A stretch of 44,375 nt of DNA from an uncultured Collinsella sp. (lineage in GTDB: Bacteria > Actinomycetota > Coriobacteriia > Coriobacteriales > Coriobacteriaceae). The number at the start of each line of letters is the position of its first letter. Within the stretch, counting starts at the first letter, position 1. A program made the translations under genes and the position numbers. Below, one piece after another: positions 30,870 through 38,747 of this stretch. Location of the stretch: the NCBI GenBank assembly GCA_900544995.1, contig UQXC01000011.1:1-44375 (forward strand), given 5' to 3'. The notes under the pieces are model-generated. The model made no database searches and was not told where the DNA came from. It saw nothing but the letters and a program-made list of their open reading frames with translations.

Positions 30870-32762
30870 ATGAGTAAGATTCTTGGTATCGACCTTGGTA
30901 CTACTAACTCCGCTATGGCCGTCCTCGAGGGCGGTTCTCCGACCATTATCGTGAACGCCGAGGGCGACCGCACCACCCCGTCCGTCGTGGGCTTCCGTGC
31001 CGACGGCGACCGCGTCGTGGGTAAGGCCGCTAAGAACCAGGCTGTCACCAACCCCAAGAACACCGTGTTCTCCATCAAGCGCTTCATGGGCCGCAAGTAC
31101 TCCGAGTGCACCTCCGAGATCAAGACCGTGCCGTATGAGGTCAAGGAGGGCCAGGGTGGCCGTGCCGTCGTCGACATCGAGGGCAAGGATTACACCGCCG
31201 AGCAGGTGAGCGCCATGACGCTCGCGAAGATGAAGGCCGACGCCGAGAAGTATCTGGGCGAGACCGTCACCGACGCCGTCATCACCGTCCCGGCCTACTT
31301 CAACGACGCCCAGCGTCAGGCCACCAAGGACGCCGGCAAGATCGCTGGCCTCAACGTCAAGCGTATCGTCAACGAGCCGACCGCTGCTGCTCTTGCCTAT
31401 GGCCTGGACAAGCAGGGCACCGACCAGCGCATCCTGGTCTTCGACCTGGGCGGCGGCACCTTCGACGTCTCCATCCTCGACCTCGCCGACGGCGTGTTTG
31501 AGGTTCTGTCCACCTCGGGCGATAACCACCTGGGCGGCGACGACTGGGATCAGCGCGTCATCGATTGGATGGCCGATAAGTTCCAGCAGGAGAACGGTGT
31601 CGACCTGCGTCAGGACCCCATGGCCCTGCAGCGTCTGAAGGAGGCCGCCGAGAACGCCAAGAAGGAGCTCTCCGCCGCCCAGCAGACCACCATCAACCTG
31701 CCGTTCATTACCATGAACCAGTCCGGCCCGCTGCACCTCAACTACACGCTGACCCGCGCCGAGTTCGAGAAGATCACCCGCGACCTGCTCGAGCGCTGCA
31801 AGCAGCCTGTCACCAACGCCCTGCGCGACGCTAAGCTCAAGCTCTCCGATTTGACCGAGGTCATCCTCGTCGGCGGCTCCACCCGTATGCCCGCTGTCCA
31901 GGAGCTCGTCAAGACCATGACCGGCAAGCAGCCCAACATGTCCGTGAACCCCGACGAGGTCGTTGCCGACGGTGCTGCCGTCCAGGGCGGCGTGCTCACC
32001 GGCGACGTCGAGGGCATCCTGCTGCTCGACGTTACCCCGCTGTCGCTGGGCGTCGAGACCATGGGCGGCATCATGACCAAGATGATCGACCGCAACACCA
32101 CGATCCCGACCTCCAAGACCGAGGTCTACTCCACCGCTGCCGACAACCAGACCAGCGTCGAGATCAACGTGCTCCAGGGCGAGCGCGAGCTTGCCCGCGA
32201 CAACAAGTCGCTCGGTAAGTTCCAGCTGACCGGCATTCCGGCTGCCCGCCGCGGCGTGCCGCAGATCGAGGTCACTTTCGACATCGACGCCAACGGCATC
32301 GTCAAGGTCTCCGCTAAGGACAAGGGCACCGGCAAGGAGCAGCAGATCACCATTTCCGGCTCCACCGCTCTGTCCGACGACGAAGTCGATCGTATGGTCA
32401 AGGACGCCGAGGCTCATGCCGAGGAGGACAAGAAGCAGAAGGAAGAGGTCGAGGTCCGCAACCAGACCGACAGCCTGTGCTACTCCACCGAGCAGACCCT
32501 CAACGAGCTGGGCGACAAGGTTTCCGCCGACGTGAAGTCCAAGGCCGAGGCCGCTATCGCCGACGCCAAGAAGGCGCTCGAGGGCTCTGACGTCGAGGCC
32601 ATCAAGGCCGCCGGCGAGTCCCTGCAGTCCGTGGCCTACGAGCTGGCCCAGGTTGTCTACGCCGACGCTCAGCAGCAGACCGACGGTGCCGCCGGCGCCC
32701 AGCCTGCCGACGATGACGTCGTCGACGCCGACTACGAGGTTGTGGACGACGAGGACAAATAA
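30870..32762 (+). CDS. dnaK: Chaperone DnaK (Hsp70)
   Basis: 630 residues. An ATP-dependent cytosolic Hsp70 that binds exposed hydrophobic segments and works with DnaJ and GrpE. Landmarks are the ATPase phosphate loops IGIDLGTTNSAMAVLEGG and LVFDLGGGTFDVSILDL, VITVPAYFNDAQRQATKDAG, VLVGGSTRMPAVQELV, the interdomain linker region LLLDVTPLSLGVETMGG, the substrate-binding beta domain, the helical lid and the EVVDDEDK-type acidic tail. It has the shorter actinobacterial/Gram-positive form of the ATPase domain. GAGAGGG precedes the ATG. First gene of dnaK-grpE-dnaJ-hspR, with an operator-like motif ~110-135 nt upstream. Confidence 0.98.
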   Translation: MSKILGIDLGTTNSAMAVLEGGSPTIIVNAEGDRTTPSVVGFRADGDRVVGKAAKNQAVTNPKNTVFSIKRFMGRKYSECTSEIKTVPYEVKEGQGGRAVVDIEGKDYTAEQVSAMTLAKMKADAEKYLGETVTDAVITVPAYFNDAQRQATKDAGKIAGLNVKRIVNEPTAAALAYGLDKQGTDQRILVFDLGGGTFDVSILDLADGVFEVLSTSGDNHLGGDDWDQRVIDWMADKFQQENGVDLRQDPMALQRLKEAAENAKKELSAAQQTTINLPFITMNQSGPLHLNYTLTRAEFEKITRDLLERCKQPVTNALRDAKLKLSDLTEVILVGGSTRMPAVQELVKTMTGKQPNMSVNPDEVVADGAAVQGGVLTGDVEGILLLDVTPLSLGVETMGGIMTKMIDRNTTIPTSKTEVYSTAADNQTSVEINVLQGERELARDNKSLGKFQLTGIPAARRGVPQIEVTFDIDANGIVKVSAKDKGTGKEQQITISGSTALSDDEVDRMVKDAEAHAEEDKKQKEEVEVRNQTDSLCYSTEQTLNELGDKVSADVKSKAEAAIADAKKALEGSDVEAIKAAGESLQSVAYELAQVVYADAQQQTDGAAGAQPADDDVVDADYEVVDDEDK

Positions 32763-32764
32763 TC

Positions 32765-33607
32765 ATGTCCGCCCGTAAAGCTCGCACGGAGGCGGCCGCC
32801 GCTGGCGCCGCCCCCGTTGACTCTGAGGAGAAGGACGTGAAGATTCCCGTAGAGGCCGCAGACGTTACCGAGGCCAACGAGGCCCCGGCCGCCGAGGCTG
32901 CCGAGAACCAAGTAGAGGATTCCAACAAGGAGGCGACGATGACCGAGGACGAGATGGTGGAAGCCGCTATCCGCGCCGGTGAAGAAGCCGCCGACAACGA
33001 TTTTAAGCTCAAGTTCGAGCAGGCTCAGAAAGAGCTTGCCGACGTGCGCAATGAGCTCGATGCTGCGGCAGAGGCTCAGAAGGCCGCCGAGGACAAGGCA
33101 AAGGACGCCACCGAGCGCACCGCCCGTCTGCAGGCCGACTGGGAGAACTTCCGTCGCCGCACCGCCAACGAGCGCATCGCCGAGCGCGAGCGCGCGACCG
33201 AGAAGCTTGTCACCGCGCTGTTGCCGGTGATCGACGATATCGAGCGCGCGATCGACCATGCCCGCAGCCAAGAGCTTTCTGACGACTTTAAGCAGTTCGT
33301 CGATGGCGTTGACGCGGTACATGCCAAGCTGCTCGACGTGTTTGCGCATGAGGGCGTTGAGCCCATCGACCCCAAGGGCGAGGCGTTCGATCCGCTCGAG
33401 CACCAGGCTGTGGGTCGCGTCGAGGACGCGTCGCAGTACGATGAGACCGTCAACGACGTGTACCAGAAGGGCTACCGCATGGCGGATCGCATCCTGCGTT
33501 CCGCGATGGTGACGGTGACCTACGGCGGCGAGAAACGCCCCGCACCGGAGCCCGAAGCGGCGCCCGAGGATGCTGCGGCCGATACGGCCGAGAGCACCGA
33601 GGAGTAA
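32765..33607 (+). CDS. grpE: Nucleotide exchange factor GrpE
   Basis: Up to 280 residues. The GrpE core is clear: a long N-terminal coiled coil (KLKFEQAQKELADVRNELDA), RTARLQADWENFRRRTANER, LLPVIDDIERAIDHA, VHAKLLDVFAHEGVEPID and the C-terminal beta domain (EGYxMxDRxLRxAxVxV-like, here KGYRMADRILRSAMVTVTY). GrpE releases ADP from DnaK. The first ~58 residues are acidic, Ala-rich and unlike the core. The ATG at 32765 lies 2 nt after dnaK. An internal ATG at 32939 has a much better ribosome binding site, AAGGAGG (32927-32933) at 5 nt, and would yield a 222-residue protein of more usual size; both forms may be made. Confidence 0.93.
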   Translation: MSARKARTEAAAAGAAPVDSEEKDVKIPVEAADVTEANEAPAAEAAENQVEDSNKEATMTEDEMVEAAIRAGEEAADNDFKLKFEQAQKELADVRNELDAAAEAQKAAEDKAKDATERTARLQADWENFRRRTANERIAERERATEKLVTALLPVIDDIERAIDHARSQELSDDFKQFVDGVDAVHAKLLDVFAHEGVEPIDPKGEAFDPLEHQAVGRVEDASQYDETVNDVYQKGYRMADRILRSAMVTVTYGGEKRPAPEPEAAPEDAAADTAESTEE

Positions 33608-33612
33608 TTGAG

Positions 33613-33645
33613 AAGGGCCCCGGGGCAACACCCGGGGCCCTTTCT
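33613..33645 (+). terminator. Intra-operon hairpin between grpE and dnaJ
   Basis: A perfect 12-bp stem AAGGGCCCCGGG (33613-33624) / CCCGGGGCCCTT (33631-33642) with a 6-nt loop, followed by TCT. It lies 6 nt after grpE inside the operon and could reduce read-through into dnaJ-hspR or protect the dnaK-grpE mRNA 3' end. Confidence 0.75.
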
Positions 33646-33714
33646 GGCCTAGTGCCATATGAAAGCATGAGCCGCCGCCCGCTGGGCGGCGGATGAAACA
33701 GGAGAGGAGCTACG

Positions 33715-34680
33715 ATGGCTGCAGGCAAAACCTTCTATGACATCCTGGGCGTATCCAAGAGCGCCTCCGACAAAGAGATCAAGAGCGCGTTTCGCAAGCT
33801 CGCGCAAAAATATCACCCCGATGCCGGCGGCGACGAGGCCAAGTTCAAGGAGATCAGCGAGGCCTACGAGACGCTTTCGGACGAGAAGAAGCGCAAAGAG
33901 TACGACCAGATGCTCATGTTTGGCGGCATGCCGGGCGCGGGCGGCGCGTATGGCGGCGGCTACGGTGCCGGCGCGGGTGCCAGCGGCTGGGGCGACATCT
34001 TCGACAGCATCTTTAGCGGCAACGGCGCCTGGGGCAGCGATTGGGGCTCGGGCTTTGCCGGGGCTGCGGGCGCTGCCGGTGCCGGCGCGGGTCGCAGCCG
34101 TGCTCGCAAGGGCGGCGACCTGTCGCTGACCGTCGATGTGACGGCCGAGGACGCGTTTCGCGGCGTGACGCACAAGGTCACCTATCGCATTCCCTCGACA
34201 GGCGAGCAGCAGACCATTACGGTCTCGGTGCCCGCGGGCGCGGTCGACGGCGGCAAGCTACGCTACAAGCGTCGCGGCGAGTATGGCGTTGCCGGCGGCG
34301 AGCGCGGCGACCTGGTCGTGACCACGCATGTGGAGGAGCACCCGCTGTTTAAGCGCAAGGGTGCCGATGTGACCATGGAGGTGCCGATCTCGGTCTACGA
34401 GGCGGCGCTCGGCTGCACGGTTGATGTGCCCACGCCCGGCGGCGCGACGGTTCGTCTGAAGGTGCCCGCTGGCACCCAGACGGGCAAGAAGTTCCGCTTT
34501 AAGGAGATGGGTGCGCCCGACGTTAAGCACCGTGGCCGCACAGGCGCGCTGCTCGTCGAAATCAAGGTACAGGTCCCCACGAACCTGTCCGATGACGAGC
34601 GCGATGCTATGACCAAGCTGCGCGAGGCCGACACGCGCGATTATCGCGAGAAGGTCAACCGTTACAAGGCGACGTACTAG
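33715..34680 (+). CDS. DnaJ-family chaperone without zinc finger (CbpA/type II)
   Basis: 321 residues. The N-terminal J domain (FYDILGVSKSASDKEIKSAF, KYHPDAGG with the HPD tripeptide) stimulates DnaK ATPase. A Gly-rich region with GSDWGSGF follows, then the two C-terminal beta-barrel domains (DLSLTVDVTAEDAFRGVTHKVTY; ADVTMEVPISVYEAALGCTVDVPTPGG). The four CxxCxGxG zinc repeats of type I DnaJ are absent, so it is of the DnaJ2/CbpA type. AGGAGAGGAG precedes the ATG. It follows grpE after a 107-nt gap containing a hairpin and precedes hspR, the standard actinobacterial order, so it is the DnaK partner encoded in this operon. Confidence 0.95.
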   Translation: MAAGKTFYDILGVSKSASDKEIKSAFRKLAQKYHPDAGGDEAKFKEISEAYETLSDEKKRKEYDQMLMFGGMPGAGGAYGGGYGAGAGASGWGDIFDSIFSGNGAWGSDWGSGFAGAAGAAGAGAGRSRARKGGDLSLTVDVTAEDAFRGVTHKVTYRIPSTGEQQTITVSVPAGAVDGGKLRYKRRGEYGVAGGERGDLVVTTHVEEHPLFKRKGADVTMEVPISVYEAALGCTVDVPTPGGATVRLKVPAGTQTGKKFRFKEMGAPDVKHRGRTGALLVEIKVQVPTNLSDDERDAMTKLREADTRDYREKVNRYKATY

Positions 34681-34752
34681 GGCGGTCGTGGCGCACACCC
34701 GCGCCCGCGGGCTTATGATGGACGATAACGAGACGGAAAGGGGTCAGGTAGC

Positions 34753-35169
34753 ATGGCCGAGGACAATAGGAATAAACCGCTGTACATGATCAGCGTGGCG
34801 GCCGAGTTGACCGGCATGCATCCGCAGACTCTGCGCGTCTACGAGTCCAAGGGCCTGGTGAACCCCCAGCGCTCGGGCGGCAACACGCGTCTGTATTCGC
34901 GTGCCGATATCGAGCGCCTGGAGCTCATCAACCAGCTGACCGACGAGGGCATCAACCTTGCCGGCGTGGTGCGCATCCTCGATATGAAGGAGCGTGCCGA
35001 GGAGCGCGAGCGCGAGAACGAAAAGCTCCGCGCCCGCGTGCGCCAGCTCGAGGACGAGCTGCACGAGTACAAGATGCAGAAGAAGATCACCGCCCTGGCC
35101 CCGCGCGACGGCTCGGTTAACCCCGAACAGGTCATGCGCAAGCTGCTGGGTGCCGGCGGGGATTTGTAG
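34753..35169 (+). CDS. hspR: HspR, MerR-family heat-shock repressor
   Basis: 138 residues. The N-terminal MerR-type winged helix (LYMISVAAELTGMHPQTLRVYESKGLVNPQRSGGNTRLYS) contains the conserved QTLRxYExxGL motif. A coiled coil (DMKERAEERERENEKLRARVRQLEDELHEY) mediates dimerisation. In Actinobacteria HspR represses dnaK and clpB by binding inverted repeats, with DnaK as co-repressor. Encoded last in the dnaK operon it should feed back on it. The canonical HAIR sequence (CTTGAGT-N7-ACTCAAG) is not seen upstream of dnaK or clpB here, but a different shared motif is. GAAAGGGG precedes the ATG. The stop codon abuts copy 3 of the structured element. Confidence 0.95.
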   Translation: MAEDNRNKPLYMISVAAELTGMHPQTLRVYESKGLVNPQRSGGNTRLYSRADIERLELINQLTDEGINLAGVVRILDMKERAEERERENEKLRARVRQLEDELHEYKMQKKITALAPRDGSVNPEQVMRKLLGAGGDL

Positions 35170-35350
35170 TTACGCGGTTTTACCAAACCGCGTAACGGGC
35201 CGACGCTGCGCGCCGCCCAGAGCGACAATTTGTCATTCAAAAGGCAAGGCATGACCAGAAGGTCTATGCCTTGCCTTTTCCATGCCAACTTGTTCGCTCT
35301 GGACGTCGCTCGCTGTCCGTCCTCTACCTGCGGCGTTGCCTTGCTCCGGA
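35169..35350 (+). repeat. Structured intergenic element, copy 3 (after hspR)
   Basis: Stem 1: GTTACGCGGTTT (35169-35180) / AAACCGCGTAAC (35185-35196), loop TACC, starting at the G of the hspR stop TAG. Connector CGACGCTGCGCGCC. Stem 2: CCAGAGCGA-CAA (35217-35228) with TTG-(t)-TCGCTCTGG (35290-35302). Enclosed stem 3: AAAAGGCAAGGCAT (35239-35252) / ATGCCTTGCCTTTT (35266-35279), capped by GACC-AGAA-GGTC with one bulged T (35265). The AGGACGA/TCGTCCT of copy 2 is here AGAGCGA/TCGCTCT, a compensated change. Confidence 0.83.
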
Positions 35351-35353
35351 TGC

Positions 35354-35465
35354 GGTAGTCATTGGGGACGTTCTTAAATGACTGGTCAAAGGGGACATTC
35401 TTGCGGCACTTGGCAGTTGGGGACGTTCCTTTTGTGCCGGCACTTTGGGACACTCCTTGTCAGAA
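35354..35465. repeat. Cluster of GGGGACGTTC-loop hairpins
   Basis: The cluster starts with AGTCATT-GGGGACGTTCTTA-AATGACT (stem 7 bp), followed by GGGGACATTCTT, then GGCAC ... TTGGGGACGTTCCTTTT ... GTGCC and GGCACTTTGGGACACTCC. Several short stems surround near-constant GGGGACNTTC tracts. This is the richest copy of the family found after all three structured elements. Confidence 0.7.
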
Positions 35466-35490
35466 GAGTGATGCAAGGTGCTCGTCCTTT

Positions 35491-35521
35491 ACTTTACTGA
35501 GATAAAGTGAACGTGTAGATT
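35491..35521 (+). promoter_or_regulatory. Putative promoter and palindrome upstream of the hydratase gene
   Basis: TTTACT (35493-35498) and TAGATT (35516-35521) are 17 bp apart, each matching consensus at four of six. ACTTTA (35491-35496) / TAAAGT (35503-35508) overlaps the -35 as a small palindrome and could be an operator. Confidence 0.4.
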
Positions 35522-35608
35522 CGTAACCCACTCGCAACCGTTCTATGGCACGATATTGAACGAATGTATGCTATGCGCCCAAATCTTTTGGGCAGAGTGG
35601 GAGACAGT

Positions 35609-37909
35609 ATGGTCAAGCTGTACGAGGACGGCATCTACCTGCGCGGCGGCAGCGAGGTTGTGCCTGCGGCCGAGGCTGCCGAGCGCGGTATTACGCAGAC
35701 GCCCGAGGATGCCAAGCGCGGCACCATCGCGTATTCGATCCTCCAGGCACATAACACGTCGGGTGACCCCGAGGCACTCAAGATTCGCTTTGACGCCATG
35801 GCGAGCCACGACATCACCTTCGTTGGCATCATCCAGACGGCGCGCGCCTCGGGCATGGAGCAGTTCCCGCTGCCCTACGTGCTCACCAACTGCCATAACT
35901 CGCTGTGCGCCGTGGGAGGCACCATCAATGAGGACGACCACGTCTTTGGCCTTTCCGCGGCCAAGAAGTACGGCGGCATCTTCGTCCCGCCGCACATCGC
36001 CGTCATCCACTCCTTTATGCGTGAGAACTTCGCCGGCTGTGGCAAGATGATCCTGGGCTCCGACTCGCACACCCGCTACGGCGCTCTGGGCACCATGGCC
36101 GTGGGCGAGGGCGGTGGCGAGCTGGCAAAGCAGCTGCTGCGCGACACCTACGACGTTGCCTATCCCGGCGTCGTTGCCATCTACCTCACGGGCGCCCCGC
36201 GCCCCGGCGTTGGCCCACACGATGTGGCGCTCGCCATCATCCGCGCCGTCTTTGCCAAGGGTTACGTTAAGAACAGGGTCATGGAGTTCGTAGGCCCCGG
36301 CATCGCGAGCATGACGACCGACTACCGCAACGGCGTCGATGTCATGACCACCGAGACCACCTGCCTCTCCTCCATTTGGGCTACCGACGAGGACACGCAC
36401 GCGTTTTTGACCATGCACGGTCGCGGCGAGGACTACCGCGAGCTCAAGCCCGCCGATGTTGCCTACTACGACGGCTGCGTCGAGGTCGATCTGTCGAGTA
36501 TCAAGCCCATGATCGCGTTGCCGTTCCATCCTTCTAACGGCTTTGAGATCGACGAGCTCAACGAGAACCTCGAGGACATCCTGCATGAGGTGGAGCTCGA
36601 GGCCGCCAAGATCGGCGAGGGCAAGACGCACTTTAGCCTGCTCGACAAGATCGTCGACGGCAAGCTGCACGTGCAGCAGGGCGTTATCGCCGGCTGCTCG
36701 GGCGGCAACTACGACTCCGTGGTCCAGGCTGCTCGCGTGCTCAAGGGCGCTAACACCGGCTGCGGCGAGTTCTCGCTGTCGGTCTATCCCACGAGCCAGC
36801 CCGTGGCACTCGAGCTTACACGCCGCGGCTACATCTACGACCTTATGGAGGCCGGCGCGATTGTGCGCACGGCATTCTGCGGCCCGTGCTTCGGCGCCGG
36901 CGACACGCCTGCCAACAACGGCCTTTCGATCCGCCACACCACGCGCAACTTCCCCAATCGCGAGGGTTCCAAGCCGGGCAACGGTCAGCTGAGCGCCGTG
37001 GCCCTGATGGACGCCCGCTCCATTGCGGCGACGGCTGCCAACGGCGGCGTCCTGACGCCGGCGACCGACCTGCCCGAGGAGACTTGGGACGAGGCCTGCG
37101 AGTACACCTTTGACGACGCGCCGTACAAGAAGCGCGTGTACTGGGGCTTTGGCAAAGCTGAGCCGGCCGACGAGCTGGTCGAGGGCCCCAACATCAAGCC
37201 GTGGCCCGCGATGGAGCCTCTCGGCGACGACATCCTGCTCAAGGTGTGCTCCAAGATCATGGACCCGGTCACTACGACCGACGAGCTCATTCCCTCGGGC
37301 GAGACGAGCTCCTTCCGCTCCAACCCGCTGGGTCTGGCCGAGTTTACGCTCAGCCGTCGCGACCCTGCCTACGTGGGCCGCTCCAAGGAGGTCGACGCGG
37401 TGGAAAAGCGCCGCATTGCCGGCGAGGCAGCGGGCGACCTGGTGGCACTCGATGCCGAGCTTGCCAGCGTGTTTGAGGCGCTGACCGGCGCGGGTGTCGC
37501 GGCCGATGCCAAGGCGACTGAGTACGGCTCCATGCTCTATGCCAAGAAGCCCGGTGACGGTTCTGCCCGCGAGCAGGCCGCGAGCTGCCAGCGCGTAATT
37601 GGCGGCCTGGCCAACATCGTCCACGAGTACGCCACCAAGCGCTATCGCTCCAACGTGATGAACTGGGGCATGGTGCCCTTCCAGATGGAGGCCGAGCCCA
37701 GCTTTGAGGTGGGCGACTACGTCTTTGTGCCGGGTATCCGCGCTGCGCTCGATGGCGACCTAAAGGACATCGCCGCCTACGTGGTGCGCGCCGACGGCAC
37801 GGTCGAGCAGATTGAGCTTTACATTGCCGATATGACGGCAGAGGAGCGTGCCATCGTCAAAGCTGGCTGCCTGATCAACTACAACAAGTTCAAGGCCGCT
37901 GCCGAGTAA
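35609..37909 (+). CDS. Aconitase-family hydratase (YbhJ-like)
   Basis: About 766 residues with the aconitase fold. The Fe-S cluster cysteines are probably in ETTCLSSIW and in CGPCFGAGDTPANNG. Other landmarks are FVGIIQTARASGMEQFPLPY, NCHNSLCAVGGTINEDDHVFGL, GSDSHTRYGALGTMAVGEGGGE and a swivel-like C-terminal domain. It aligns in style with the E. coli YbhJ 'hydratase' group rather than AcnA/AcnB, so its substrate is not certain; citrate/isocitrate or a related tricarboxylate is likely. GGGAG lies 5 nt before ATG 35609. The frame is open to ATG 35564 (MYAMRPNLLG) without a ribosome binding site, so the longer form is possible. Monocistronic, with a long hairpin just after the stop. Confidence 0.88.
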   Translation: MVKLYEDGIYLRGGSEVVPAAEAAERGITQTPEDAKRGTIAYSILQAHNTSGDPEALKIRFDAMASHDITFVGIIQTARASGMEQFPLPYVLTNCHNSLCAVGGTINEDDHVFGLSAAKKYGGIFVPPHIAVIHSFMRENFAGCGKMILGSDSHTRYGALGTMAVGEGGGELAKQLLRDTYDVAYPGVVAIYLTGAPRPGVGPHDVALAIIRAVFAKGYVKNRVMEFVGPGIASMTTDYRNGVDVMTTETTCLSSIWATDEDTHAFLTMHGRGEDYRELKPADVAYYDGCVEVDLSSIKPMIALPFHPSNGFEIDELNENLEDILHEVELEAAKIGEGKTHFSLLDKIVDGKLHVQQGVIAGCSGGNYDSVVQAARVLKGANTGCGEFSLSVYPTSQPVALELTRRGYIYDLMEAGAIVRTAFCGPCFGAGDTPANNGLSIRHTTRNFPNREGSKPGNGQLSAVALMDARSIAATAANGGVLTPATDLPEETWDEACEYTFDDAPYKKRVYWGFGKAEPADELVEGPNIKPWPAMEPLGDDILLKVCSKIMDPVTTTDELIPSGETSSFRSNPLGLAEFTLSRRDPAYVGRSKEVDAVEKRRIAGEAAGDLVALDAELASVFEALTGAGVAADAKATEYGSMLYAKKPGDGSAREQAASCQRVIGGLANIVHEYATKRYRSNVMNWGMVPFQMEAEPSFEVGDYVFVPGIRAALDGDLKDIAAYVVRADGTVEQIELYIADMTAEERAIVKAGCLINYNKFKAAAE

Positions 37910-37920
37910 CTCTGCTGTAC

Positions 37921-37992
37921 GCCCCTGCCACACCTTTCCCTCGTGCTCACGCGCTTCGCGAGGGTCGCCCGAGGGAAAGGTGTGGCAGGGGC
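37921..37992. repeat. 23-bp perfect hairpin after the hydratase gene
   Basis: Arms 37921-37943 and 37970-37992 (left arm starts GCCCCTGCCACACC) are fully complementary, with a 26-nt loop holding a small GCG-CTT-CGC hairpin. It starts 12 nt after the hydratase stop. It may act as a terminator or mRNA end, but no T-run follows, and it looks like a member of the repeat set. Degenerate CCACCACAAAG sequence follows at 38042-38053. Confidence 0.75.
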
Positions 37993-38072
37993 TACCGCGA
38001 CGTTCTCGTTGGGTCTTGAGGGGCGCTAATAATTGACCGGGACCACCACAAAGTTGCCTGCCCGGCTGGTCC

Positions 38073-38720
38073 TTATTTCGATGGGGTCCAGGTTATTTCA
38101 TCGTCAAATAGCCAAGTGCGTGCCGAGCCACTGTTGCGCGCTGTCTGCGGATCGGGCTCGCAGGTTTGTTCGTAGGCATCCTCGGTACACCGATCCATAA
38201 AATCGACGACTGCCGTCTGGTCGCCCTCCATGACGTAGATTACGTCGCCATCCGAGATATAGACCCCCGGTCCTTCATTGTCCACGCAGCCGGGGTCGTA
38301 TGAGACGTTGCACAATTTGCTCCCGTTTGCCGCATCGAGCTCAAGGGTCGAATAATATCCGCCAACCATTTGGCCATTCTTGGCTCGATATGTTGCGGCG
38401 CCGTACCACCGCTTAAACGTCTTGCCTTTGAGTAAACTGGTTGCCTTGCCGATAAGCTGCTCATCTTTGGTGTAGCGCCTGGCCCCAAGTTCGATACGGG
38501 GATAGTTGCTGACCCCAAGTGCTGCGGGCGTACCGTCAAAATCGACGGTGATCGAATCGGGTTTGACGATATCGGTGAGGACCTCGATGGGATAGCTTAC
38601 GGTCTCAACCGCCGCCTGCGTCGCAGAGGCGGGGAGAAATGCGAGATAGATAATTCCTACGCCGACTGCGGTAATCGCAAACGCTAAGACGAGCAGGCCG
38701 ATATAGGTGGAGCGTTTCAC
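38073..38720 (-). CDS. Membrane-anchored extracytoplasmic protein, unknown function
   Basis: About 215 residues that I cannot assign. An N-terminal basic residue pair is followed by one hydrophobic segment (YIGLLVLAFAITAVGVGIIYLAFLP) that should act as an uncleaved anchor. The remainder (~180 residues) is a hydrophilic, beta-rich extracytoplasmic domain with VKPDSITVDFDGTPAALGVS, RRYTKDEQLIGKATSLLKG, TFKRWYGAATYRAKNGQMVGG and two cysteine pairs (CNVSYDPGC; CTEDAYEQTC) that may form disulfides. The start could be GTG 38720, with GAGG upstream, or ATG 38747. It has lower GC than its neighbours and is isolated between repeats and a long gap. The WYG-containing segment faintly recalls the protein at 42678-44174. 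Confidence 0.6.
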   Translation of the reverse strand: MKRSTYIGLLVLAFAITAVGVGIIYLAFLPASATQAAVETVSYPIEVLTDIVKPDSITVDFDGTPAALGVSNYPRIELGARRYTKDEQLIGKATSLLKGKTFKRWYGAATYRAKNGQMVGGYYSTLELDAANGSKLCNVSYDPGCVDNEGPGVYISDGDVIYVMEGDQTAVVDFMDRCTEDAYEQTCEPDPQTARNSGSARTWLFDDEITWTPSK

Positions 38721-38747
38721 GGCGGGTACCTCGCAAACAGTATGCAT

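Noticed and set aside
30867..32417. Long minus-strand frame opposite dnaK
   Set aside because: Antisense shadow: Leu/Gly/Val/His-rich, no ribosome binding site, while the sense frame is an unmistakable DnaK.
35543..37624. Long minus-strand frame opposite the hydratase gene
   Set aside because: Same shadow effect; no recognisable domain and no promoter.
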